Source of the DNA: Euptelea pleiosperma
Taxonomy: Eukaryota; Streptophyta; Magnoliopsida; Ranunculales; Eupteleaceae
Assembly: GCA_035048495.1 (NCBI GenBank)
Contig: CM068541.1
Location: 6,579,929-6,643,928 of the forward strand
Direction: 5' to 3'
DNA length: 64,000 nt
Shown here: positions 10,171-20,600 of the stretch, piece after piece
How positions within the stretch are numbered: the stretch's first letter is position 1
Layout of the letters: each line of letters opens with the position of its first letter
Made by a program: the position numbers and the translations under genes
The notes under the pieces: generated by a model
The model's input: only the letters and a program-made list of their open reading frames with translations
Told to the model about the DNA's origin: nothing
The model's database searches: none

Positions 10171-10364
10171 GTACTTACATACCAAATCGTATTATAACAC
10201 TGAACTGCTCCTCCAAATTTAAAAGCCACATCTACTTGAGCTGCCAAATTTTCAAAACTACACCTCCAATTTAATCTTTCAAAAATGCTCCTTGGTTTGC
10301 CAAACTTTCCGATTTCAGCATTTTTTTTTTTCTCAAAATCACCCATACAATATTTAATACGGGT

Positions 10365-10850
10365 CGGGCTCAAGGGACCCCCATTTTTTACTCCCTTTTT
10401 TGACCTCCATCTTGGCGTACCCACGTAGAAGATGAATCAATGGCTGATTTTTGGTGAGGATGATCTCTATGGTGAGGAGATCATCCTCACGAAAATTCAA
10501 ATCATTCTGATATTCATAGACTGGTTTAGAAGCTGAAGCATTATGGACTGTCGATTTTTACCGTGTAACTTTAAAACCACATTTGATGGGGTTAGAAAAC
10601 CATAGAGATCATCCTCACGAAAATTCAAATCATTCTGATATTCATAGACTGGTTTAGAAGCTGAAGCATTATGGACTGTCGATTTTTACCGTGTAACTTT
10701 AAAACCACATTTGATGGGGTTAGAAATTTCAGAGTGGGCTGATTTTTTGTTGGGGTGATCTATATGGTGAGGTTATCATCCCCACAAAAAATCAGCCGTT
10801 GATTCATCTTCTACGTGGGTAAAAAGGGGGTCCCTTGAGCCCGACCCATT
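10365..10850. mobile_element. Family-C MITE with internal 128-bp tandem duplication
   Basis: Left signature GGTCGGGCTCAAGGGACCCC and GATGAATCAATGGCTG; right signature mirrored as AGCCGTTGATTCATC and GGGGTCCCTTGAGCCCGACC. Inside, about 118 bp starting TCATCCTCACGAAAATTCAA (10481) is repeated essentially without change from 10609, a period of 128 bp. The near-identity of the two units points to a recent duplication. Confidence 0.65.
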
Positions 10851-11119
10851 TAATACATGTATTGAATATAAACATGAACTAGGTGTGGTAATATTTCGAA
10901 GTCTGTATTCACGCATTGTTCCACTGCCCTGGCAGAACAACTCCAATCAGTGTCTTCAAATTTTTGCTTCAAAAAAGAATATTTTTCAAATTTGAAGATG
11001 AAAACACCCTTAAAAAAGTGTTGAAGTACTTCAACCGAACTATCTTCAAAAAACGAATCTTTGGAGTCAGAAGGACACAAAGTATTTAAAAAGGCTCAGG
11101 CTCCAGTTCCGCCTGAAAT

Positions 11120-11460
11120 TAATGACAGGCTCTGGTTACATGACACAATATGAGCCACGTGGCACACTCTTAGAGGATTATGAACGTATGGATTTTGGCC
11201 AATCCCTCAGTGGACCTACAAACCAAAAATAGCCTAATTAGTGCTTTATAGGCGTTGATAGGACTTATTTTCATGGGTTGATCTCAACTGTGGGAATTTG
11301 AGCAGTATTTAAGGTACAAAGATCGATCCAATGTCTAGAAATCACTAATGAGGCTGATTTTTGGTTTGGAGGTCCACCTCAGGATTGGACAATAATCCAT
11401 ATGGTCAGAGTCCTCTAAGAATGTGCCATGTGGCTCATATTGTGTCATGTAACCCGGAGC
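11120..11460. mobile_element. G-box foldback MITE (family A)
   Basis: GACACAATATGAGCCACGTG on the left and ATGGCTCATATTGTGTCATG on the right form the arms, with CAATCCCTCAGTGGACC and TGAGCAGTATTTAAGG inside. The left arm keeps the G-box; the right one has decayed to CATGTG. Confidence 0.7.
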
Positions 11461-12157
11461 TTGTCATTTTAGGATGGTAAGTGGGCCTGACCCATTTAAA
11501 AAATGATACAAAAGAAATTAAATTTGTTCAAAAGATTATTAAAAGGATAAAAGATAGAAATTCAGAAAAACGATAAAAAAAAAAAATAGATCTCAATATT
11601 TGGAGTGGGAGAATAGAGATCTCTGTATTTAGAGTCACTACAAATAGATATAAAGGGGGTGGCTTCAAATTTGGAGCCGAATATAGAGATGAGTCGGAGT
11701 TGGATTTCAAAAAAACATCTCTATATTCGAAGAATAGAGACCGGTTGGAGTTGTTCTAAAGTATGGTTTGCCTCCAATCTATCCCTTAGAACTCTTAACC
11801 TCAAGAAGGTTTTCAAAACTCTCGTAGAGGCGGACGAGCTGGACCTATTTTGATCTCGATCTGCATATTCTTGCGCCATTTTGTGGAGGCCGTGGTACCT
11901 TAGATATGATATACATATATAGACCAGCAAAAGGAACCAATCTCTGGACATTCTTACCTTTATTGAGTCTTATTTTGGAACCTAAAGAGGCCCATATTCC
12001 ACAAGTTCCTAGGGGATCATCACCCGATGACCCCCTAGCCTCCTCAAAATTGGGCTAATTCTGATGCGGCCTGGGACGATCGTCGTTTCAAGATTGTCGA
12101 GCTGGGTTTAATTGTACTAGAAATGTTAATTTCTAATTAATATTCTTGTGGTGGCAG

Positions 12158-12313
12158 GAAGTAGCAAATATTCCAGAGCGAAAATGGACAGAGGAGGCAG
12201 AAGCGCGGGCTTTGAGAAAGAGTATGCAGGTCACCATTGAAGCTGATATCAATGCTATCATTTTGGAAGCAGGCGAAAAAGGCCTGCCGTGGACCCATCA
12301 TACCCAGACTTGA
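12158..12313 (+). pseudogene. Terminal-exon-like coding fragment, unidentified
   Basis: After an acceptor-like GTGGTGGCAG the frame runs 51 codons to TGA, including EVANIPERKWTEEAEARALR and IEADINAIILEAGEKGLPW. The charged, helix-forming composition looks like real protein. No upstream exon in frame was found, and both flanks are repeats. It may be a captured gene fragment or the last exon of a degraded gene. Family not recognised. Confidence 0.35.
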
Positions 12314-12629
12314 AATCTTACAACAGAGAGAGAGAGAGAGAGAGATTCATCATATGGGTATGCCGTATTCAGACGGCCACGTACCCTTCTCTCCTCTCTT
12401 TCTTCTCCATCTATTATCCATCTTCTCCGCTTATTCCAGTAGTCTTTAACATATAGTGTACGTGGCAAACCAAGAGACGTGGATCACGTTAGAGTACAGG
12501 ATCTGCATTCTTTCTTAAAACTACCGTCTAGATTAGGGAAGACAAAGCCCTAAAAAGTAAAGGGCCTTTTCGTCATCTTAAGTTAACTTCAATAGTTAAA
12601 TTTCAAATAGGGTCGGGCTTCGTTGACAG

Positions 12630-12975
12630 ATATAAAATGACAGGTAACATCACAGGGACACAATGTAAGCCATGTGGCACACTGTTACAGGACTCTGACC
12701 GTACGGGTGTTTGTCCTATCCCATGGTGGACCTACAAACCAAAAATCATCCGGATTAGTGATTTATAAGTGTTGGATCGTTGTATCTCAAATACTGCTCA
12801 AAGTCCCACAGTTGAGATCTCCCATGAAAATAAGTCCAATCCAAAGCCTATAAATCACTAATCAGGCTGCTTTTTGGTTTTTAGGTCCATCATCATGGGA
12901 TAAGACAAACATCCATACGGTCAGAGTCCTGTAACAGTGTGCCACGTGGCTTATATTGTGTCCCTGTCATTTTGT
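12630..12975. mobile_element. G-box foldback MITE (family A) upstream of the NF-YB gene
   Basis: Left arm GGACACAATGTAAGCCATGT with CTGACCGTACGGGTG; right arm CATACGGTCAGAG, TGTGCCACGTGGCTTATATT, GTGTCCCTGTCAT. The right arm's CACGTG (12943-12948) sits about 325 bp upstream of the NF-YB start codon, so this element contributes a potential bZIP/bHLH site to that promoter. Confidence 0.75.
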
Positions 12976-13171
12976 TGCATTTCAGATCTGTCAACGGAGC
13001 CCGAGTGCCCGACCCTTTCAAATATTACAGATTGCCGGTAAAAGTAGCCAAATTGGAAAACAAACGCAAGGGAAACCAGCCACCTGTGACTGCCGGTAAA
13101 AGCACTCTTGTCCGACTGTGAAGGGAGTTACTGCCGGTGATTCCGCCTTCCTCGTTAACAACGCCTGCTTC

Positions 13172-13177
13172 CACGTG
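13172..13177 (+). promoter_or_regulatory. Proximal G-box of the NF-YB gene
   Basis: CACGTG in the context TTCCACGTGGACC, 27 bp before the TATA box and outside the MITE. G-boxes are bound by bZIP and bHLH factors. LEC1-type genes act in networks with seed bZIPs, so the site is plausible but untested. Confidence 0.5.
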
Positions 13178-13203
13178 GACCATACATTTCAGTCTTTCAG
13201 CAG

Positions 13204-13211
13204 TATAAATA
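13204..13211 (+). promoter_or_regulatory. TATA box of the NF-YB gene
   Basis: TATAAATA, 61 bp before the ATG at 13272. It implies a leader of roughly 30-40 nt that is rich in GA. Confidence 0.6.
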
Positions 13212-13271
13212 GAGCCACTTGCCCCACTGAGCACTGAGAGTGAGAAAGAGAAAGAGAGGGAGGGAGGGGAG

Positions 13272-15426
13272 ATGGAACGTGGAGGCTTCAATGGCAGCCA
13301 GAGGCTCTCGAAATCAAGCTCCGGTAAAGTACAAAACTGATGAAAAGAAATAAAACCCTAACTCTATATCTCTGTCACGTTTTTTCTTAGTTTTTAGACC
13401 CAAATCTCTAGGGTTTCTCCAGGTTTTTCTCTTGCATTCAAACGTATATCGTCGTTTAAGCTACCTCAGTCTCCAAAACTGCTCGAAAAGCTGAGATTTC
13501 ATGGTTTTTATTTTTGGGTTTTTAGCTTCATTCTTAGGGTTTCTCTCTTCGATATCTGTCGATTTTTTTGCATGGAAATCCAAAATGCTCCTCGTTTCTC
13601 AAATCTAGACGTCTTTCTTCGATCAAGCGTTTGCATGTGTTTAATCTCTCTGGTTTTTGTTCTTGACTGTATTTGAGATTTTCTTCTTTTTCTTTCTTAC
13701 TCACACATGAAGACGTTGTTTCTTTGTTTTCTTTTCTCTTTTGTTTCGATCTCTTTATAAGTTCATGTTACGTTTCTTTTATAGCTTTTCTGATCTGATC
13801 TGCTAAGCTCCTGATGTTTGATAGCTTATGAACTGTGTAGTAGTTGTATCAACTTATCTAGATTGCATCGCATCATAACACGTGGCACATTGCATGAACC
13901 CAAGACCCCACTGATATTTTCAGAGTATCTAGATATCCTTGTGGGACCCATTAAATGGTAGGTCCCAGTCCTACTTATGTGCTTTGTGTCCTTGCATAAT
14001 GCTTATAGACAGTACGTCCTGTACTGCGTAATATTTTGATTACATTTTCTTGGTGGGACCGAATCGACTGTGGGTCCTGATCTTCACCCAACTAATATTT
14101 TCTTAGACTTTTGACTTTTGTCTTTTTTCTTAGATTTTATGCGGAGAAGTAATGTTGGCGGTTGTAAATACGGGAAAAATGTTTTGAACTGTGAACTAGT
14201 TTCCGTTTCGATGGAATCGATCACTAGCCGTAGATAGCCCATGTAACGCATTTTTTGGGCCCACTGACAGCATGGATGTTTAGCTATTAGACTGAATCAC
14301 CCTGATTATTTATCTCTAGCTATTAGATTTTAGAACTTTGTAAAGAGTGATCTAGCCGTTGGATTCAAGAATATTTTTGGGGCACTAAATGCAATGGGCC
14401 ATGATCGCCTAGAAAGCCCATTAATGGGCTTTGGAGATCGAAATGTGGCCAATAAGCACTTTTGTTTCCTTTTGTCTTTGTTAAATGTTTGCTCAACGTG
14501 TGGGGCCACCAAAGAGGAATCTTTTGCTTTAGTGGAATAGAAAAGGACAAAAAAAAGGGAGGCGCATTACGCAATCAGCACAAGTTAGAAGTTAGAACTT
14601 GAATGTTCTTCAAAGCCCATTAATGGGCTTTCTAGGCCTTGGGCATGCACGAGCATTTAAGAATGGGCTTTCTTTGCCTTGGGCATGCACGGGCATTTAA
14701 GTAAAGTTTTGAATTCTTTTTTTGCACGCGGGCTCCAGATTCTCACCTAACGCCTAGTTCTTGTATCCTCGTGAAAATGATTAAACCGCCCTCAGCTCGG
14801 GCTTTACATCTACACAATCGGATCAATGGGCCCTACCCCCATAGATTCTTTCCAACCATTACTTTGCACCCCATTTGAATCTTCTTTCTCTCTTTTAAGG
14901 GACGAACTTAGACGAGAACACTGAGCGTGACACAGCATGCACCATACGGGAGCAGGATCGGTACATGCCGATAGCTAATGTGATCAGGATAATGCGGAAG
15001 GTACTCCCGACCCACGCCAAGATATCTGATGACGCAAAGGAGACAATCCAAGAGTGTGTATCGGAGTACATCAGTTTCATCACGAGCGAGGCTAACGAGC
15101 GGTGCCAGAGGGAGCAGCGGAAGACAATCACAGCCGAGGACGTGTTGTGGGCCATGACCAAGCTTGGGTTCGATCAGTACATTCAACCTCTCACTGTCTT
15201 CCTCCAGCACTACCGTGAGTACGAGGGTGATCGTGGGTCAATAAGAGGAGACCCGTTGATGAAGAGGAGTTTAGATTTGCCCACCCCATTAGCTGCTGCT
15301 GCAGCAGCTTATGCACCGGCATTTCACATGGCTCATCATCAGGGAATGTTCGGACAAACAATGGGTGGTGCGAACCCATCCCATGTTGCAATGGCTAGCT
15401 TTGATCCTTACGCTCCCTATAAGTGA
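13272..15426 (+). CDS. LEC1/L1L-type NF-YB transcription factor subunit
   Basis: Two exons, 13272-13323 and 14900-15426 (stop TGA), joined in phase 1 across GT...AG, give 192 residues. The protein is a histone-fold NF-YB that dimerises with NF-YC and joins NF-YA on CCAAT boxes in the nucleus. The conserved B domain spans about residues 34-131: [59 protein letters not shown]. Asp37 in REQD matches the aspartate that sets LEC1-class proteins apart from other NF-YBs; the class is known for embryo and seed-maturation control. The C-terminus has an Ala run and a His/Met-rich tail ending DPYAPYK. Exon 1 supplies a short serine-rich N-terminus. The start is the first ATG after the TATA box. The 1.58-kb intron holds a family-B MITE remnant and a tandem repeat with RY motifs. 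I cannot separate LEC1 from L1L orthology without a tree. Confidence 0.93.
14255..14360. mobile_element. Family-B MITE remnant in the NF-YB intron
   Basis: TGGGCCCACTGACAGCATGG followed by ATGTTTAGC matches the left arm of family B. The right arm is absent, so this is a decayed fragment. Confidence 0.5.
14621..14700 (+). repeat. Two 40-bp tandem repeats with RY motifs in the NF-YB intron
   Basis: Each unit reads ATGGGCTTTCT ... GCCTTGGGCATGCAC followed by GGCATTTAAG or GAGCATTTAAG. Each holds CATGCA (14644-14649 and 14684-14689), the RY core recognised by B3 factors of seed development. The period is 40 bp. Confidence 0.65.
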
Positions 15427-15719
15427 CGGGGTAAATAGGGAGGGTGGTCCGGTGGTGTACGTACGTGCTTTTCTTGGGGGTGGTGTTGCCGTGTTGGTGT
15501 AATCACAGTTGGGTTTTGCTTTGTTTTACATTACTGCGCTTTTGGGTCCTTATGGGGAAGGAGTTAGAGAGTCGTGGCTCTCTTTTTTTCTTTCCTTTTT
15601 TTTTCGGCCTTCGTCTCTGTTGTTAAATCTTATGTTTTTAGTGGTGTTATACTCTCTCTCTCTCTCTACTCACTTCAAAGTGGAAATGTAGTAACTTTAT
15701 CTTTGAATGGAGTGGAAGT

Positions 15720-16105
15720 GATGTAGCAAGCTGTATCTATAGCTTAGCCAAAAGCATCAGCTAGTACCATTTTTGTTACTCACTGCTGCCATCTGGACCC
15801 ACTGACCGCATGGATATTTAGCCCACTCTTTGGTAGACACTTGTACCAAAAATCAGCTTGTTTGATGACTTTTAGCCATTGGTTTTAGTACTCAAAAATG
15901 ATTGAATACAACGGCTAGAATCACGCCTTAAAAAGTACTAAAATCTAATGGCTAGATATTACCAATCATGGTGATTTTTGGTGTGTACATCGACCAAGAG
16001 GTGGGCTAAACATCTATGTGGTCAGTCGGGCCAGAAGGCAGTGGTAAGTGACAAAAATGGTGATAGCAGACACTTTCGGCTTAAGCTACAACTTGTTACA
16101 TGGCG
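15720..16105. mobile_element. Family-B foldback MITE downstream of the NF-YB gene
   Basis: Left arm GTAGCAAGCTGTATCTATAGC, CCATCTGGACCCACTGACCG, CATGGATATTTAGCC. Right arm CATCTATGTGGTCAGTCGGG, CAGAAGGCAGTGG, AAGCTACAACTTGTTACATG. Non-coding. Confidence 0.65.
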
Positions 16106-17613
16106 ACCCATTTAGAAAAGATGAAGTCGTAAAGTTGTACCACGTCTTCTGCCGCCACGTAGCTCAATAGAGAATAGGGGTAATTTCCTGGGATGAACAC
16201 CATAGCGCGCCACACATCCGATGGGAATCATTAGCCGTAATATTTTCGGGTGTTTTGGGGTTGTTAAGGGCCTGTTTGGGAACATCATGTTTTCAGGATC
16301 TAGTCCAGCCTTAGTCTAGTTCAGGGCTAATCCTTAACATGGTAATTGGCAATCTTGAACTAGTTCTGATTTCCATGTTTGGTCAATATTGTCCTATGTT
16401 CTGGTTCTGATATGAGACCGATGTGTGATCCAAACTTGTGATGCATGAACTATAGTCATGCCGGCACCATTATCAACGAGAAAATTCATGATTAGAATCA
16501 CAGTTGCAGCTGTTGCCCATTGTTCGTCTATTTTTCCGGCCATTGTCGCATGTAACATCCATGAAATCTTGCAACGTGTGAAATGTAGATCACCAACGTT
16601 CCTAACCGAGACTAAGGTTAAGCTCCGTCTCGGAACCTTGTGGGGCTAGGAGTAATTAAAGCATCCCAAGGTTGGCATGAAACCCTCACATAGCACCACC
16701 TACTTCACGTTGTTTCTGTGACCATCGCTCATGGGTTTTGAGACAGCCGTTTGCATGATGCACTATGGTGTTCGCTGCACTATGGTGTTCGCACCAGCAA
16801 ATTTTGAACCCCCGACTACACCTCACCTCACTACCTAGGGGACCAATGCAACCATTCAAAACGATGGGCCTCGACTCCACATCTTTCCAACTTTTCTACA
16901 GTAAGAATTTCCTCTCCATCCCAACGAGCACATGGGCTGGGTTCGGTCCGGGATGGGTAAGGCGAGCCCATCCTGGGACCCTAAATCAGTGATATTTGGC
17001 ATGTAGGTGCAGCACAAGCTTATCCATAAGCAAGCACAGCTTATGTGCCAATCACCATCAATCAACCTTAAGCCGCACACTTCTAAGCATGGACCAGCAC
17101 AGCACCTAGAATAAACCATACTCCAGGCCCAGGAGTTGGTGGTGCCCACCCTCTTCCTGAAACGGACATTTAGGTCCCCATTAGGGCCTCTTTGGAAATC
17201 TTGTGTTTTGACTTTGAGGGCTTAGCCCAGTTCAAAGATGGAAGAACCGGTTCAGTACTTCAGTTTAGCAACTTCTTTTCAAAAAGCCAACTCCGGTCAA
17301 GGACAAAATCTGAAAAAACGGGGCCCAAAATGTGAGCTCCACACCGTTACCAAACACAAGCGAGAACAATGGACCAGGACTGCCAGGGCTGTCCCATTTT
17401 TTGGGTTTATTCCTAACAGTTTATAGATAGACCATAACAGCTCTAACCCTTTTCAGCATATGGGGCATACCTGTAGGCTTGAATCCATGTAAGGATACGT
17501 CTTTTCATCTACAACACGTTTCTGAATAAGAAACACTTAATATTATAGGTGAATAAATAGAGTTACATAGCAATTTCTGAGAGATCAGAATACAATTTAA
17601 TAACCCTGAAGGA
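16106..17613. other. Intergenic, no gene recognised
   Basis: Mixed unique and repeat-like DNA. GGGCCTGTTTGGGAA at about 16268 resembles the end of a Harbinger/hAT-type element like the one in the INCENP exon, and AGGGCCTCTTTGGAAATC recurs near 17184 in the same orientation. No paired inverted end was found. The short ORFs lack codon or family support. Confidence 0.4.
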
Positions 17614-20600
17614 TCATTCGTCATTTGACTTCAGGTAGAGACAATGTTGTCCAATATAATCAATCACTTGATCTGCAGTCAGATATTTCACCGACAGCCC
17701 TCTCGAAATGCATTCCCTGAAATGAACAACAAAAGATGCCTTCCACTTCAATGTTATACTAATCAAGATGGCTTCTTTTCTGCATTTTGCGAACAAATCA
17801 TAAATCATTTACCTTACTCTCGTCGAACTGATTTGGTTCGGTACCAGTTCATCCACAACTTTGATGTTACTCTGACAAAATAACAGAAATAAATTTAGAA
17901 CAAGTAGTAGTGCGTGGCATGGGCTAGCCCACCATGGATGGTTGGTTCTTGCCTCTACCCGCAATCAGTAGATACGCCCATCACCTATCAATCAAGACTG
18001 TCCAATAATAAATGGAGTATCTCTTGGATAAGCTGCCCCTATCAATTGTAATGCCTGAACAATCTTAACCAATCAATTGCATTCTTTTGAGAAGTTGATG
18101 AAAATATATAGTACTGTTCATAAAAATCCAATTGATGAGATTTTTGGGCCATTGCTAAATCTAAGAAATAACAAGTCAATTAAACAATGGATTAATTAGG
18201 GCCTCCATACACTGATATTTACATACCCACATCCACATTGAAGCTTGGCTGTTCATCAAAGTAAATACACATAGTAAAAGAAAAAAAGGAATCACCAAAG
18301 TCTCCTTTTACCTTGTATTCGCTCAAAATGTCATCTGCAGATATGATCTTCTCAATGTCTTTGCCTTCTCTGCGAATGCAAACGACACCATAATCTCTAC
18401 ATATAGTCCTGATCTGAAAAACAATTTAAAGGGGGTTGTTTTTATCGGTAATCTTTTCCAACTAACCTAGAGGTCCGAAACAGTTCAATTTGAATTGGAA
18501 AAGCAGATGTTTCACCCCATCCCCATCATTAGTTAAGAGAAATTTAACAAGGAAACTCAGTTGTTTTATTATTTTTTTTTAAATGCCATGCCAGATATTC
18601 TCAAACAAGTCTGACGTTCATCAAGGTTTTCTTTCTTGGTATCATTATATATACTAATTTTAGATTTTTAGTGCCTATTTATCTAGTTTCATTGAAGGAT
18701 ATCCTTAATATAGACCGAATACTAATAGACCAAGTTCTAGATCACAGATTGTAGATGTCAAACTGGCTTCTAAGACTCAACTCATCATCTAATCCACTGC
18801 TGTGTGTCACAAGGAAAATGTTGAAGCCATTAAACACCAGAAAATTTGGCGTAGAGTATGCACTGGTGTACCTAACAGATCATTGGCTTTAATGCAACTC
18901 AAAGATTCTTTTAAATCTCTTTTGTATTAATAAAATCATATTTTCACTTGACCAGGAAAAAGGAAAATACAAGTTAGAGAATGTTTAGTGCCCTAAACAA
19001 AAATAGAAGTGTTCATAGAAGAACCACTGGAAAGTATAATTGAACAAAACCCACAAGTTGAGAAACACTAATATAATCTAGTTGGGTCCTCAAACAATGG
19101 CCAACGTAAGCCAGAAAAGAGAACATCCACAAAGAAGGTAAAAGTTTTTTTATTTGTCTCCAAACCAGTAGTGACTAGTGAATATTATGATACCAAGAAA
19201 TATACCTGCTCACGTATCCATGCTCCAGGAATGCTAAAAGATTCAAGTAGATCAGAACCACAGACAAACATGACCTTGAGGGATTCTACAGGAAAAACCA
19301 AAAAGAAATATTTCACATTCTACCCAATATAAGCAGTAAATAATCAACTGGAGATACATGACGCGTCTCTAGTCTAGTAGAAACCTATTAAATAGTAACT
19401 CACATCTCAGTTAATAATGATACTACAATGAAACGTCATCAATCAAATTAGAGATGTAGACCCCATATGGTTGCCCAAAAAGCTTATCCTAATAGAAAAG
19501 TTTTGCATTAGAAAAGTTATCTGTAGATTTTTTTAATGAAGCAATATTTTCATGATGTTTGGTGAGAAATTCTAAAAATACACTGAAAATTTTCATTATG
19601 AAATATTCATAAAATTTTTAATATGAAATTTCCTAAATCCCACCTAATGCTTACCACCTGAATCCAAGAGCTGTGGTCATTTTTTCTGACATGACTCGCA
19701 TCCAAGGAATGGAATCCAATGGAGCGGACCAAAAGATACGGGCTCACAAGGACAACTAAAATTTCCCCTTTCAAAAAAATGGAATCTTCCTAAAACCCCT
19801 CTTCTGTGAAACCCTTGAAAGTTCCTAAGAAACTAAGCTAACAATGGCAAGTTTTTGAGATTGAAGGGTGAGAAGAGATTGAGGACTATAAGGAGAAAAA
19901 TTGCAGAGCCTATACATGGAGAAGGAAGTAGCAAATGCCACTCCCAAGCTGCAAGTACGTCATTGTAACATCACTTCAATGAAAAACATCACGACCTCTA
20001 CCACCAATCCAAGCATAGAGGACAAGATCAGTTGAGGATTGATTGAGGTAGTCCAATGGCTGAGTTGGTCAGGCTGTGGGGGTTGTACCCACAGACCTGG
20101 GATAGAGTCTTTGGGGGGTAATTCCCAAATACCTGGGTTCGGTCTCGTTCTTGACTTGGGGGGGTGGGTGTGGTTGGGGGGGAATAATGAATGTTTACCT
20201 ATAAAAATATATATATATTACACACACAGAGAATAGAGAGGGAGAGAGAGAGAGAGAGAGAGTTGGGGGAGAGATGAGAGACAACGTTTTCACCGGCGAC
20301 AGATTTTTCCGGGGAGTAGAGGATGAGCCTTTTACAAATCCAATTGTGTTATATGTGTTCAACAAGATTTCCGTCATTTTTTTAGCGGAAATCTTGCCTG
20401 GTGATTTTGCTTGTGGGCCTAAGAAAATCTTTCCATCCAAAGTTCCATAAATGAGAAAACCATATGGAAAACCCATTTCACCACAGTAAAATTGTTCAGA
20501 AATCATTTATAATTGCAACCATACAAGGCCATAGTATCTTTTCCAGCTAGTTAACACTTCATATAGTAAGAAATAATCAAAACAATCGTCAAGATAGAAA

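Noticed and set aside
14908..15210. Minus-strand ORFs opposite the NF-YB exon
   Set aside because: They are the complement of the conserved histone-fold exon and have no independent support.
20035..20110. Second tRNA gene
   Set aside because: A- and B-box-like motifs are present but no cloverleaf forms. A SINE explains it better.
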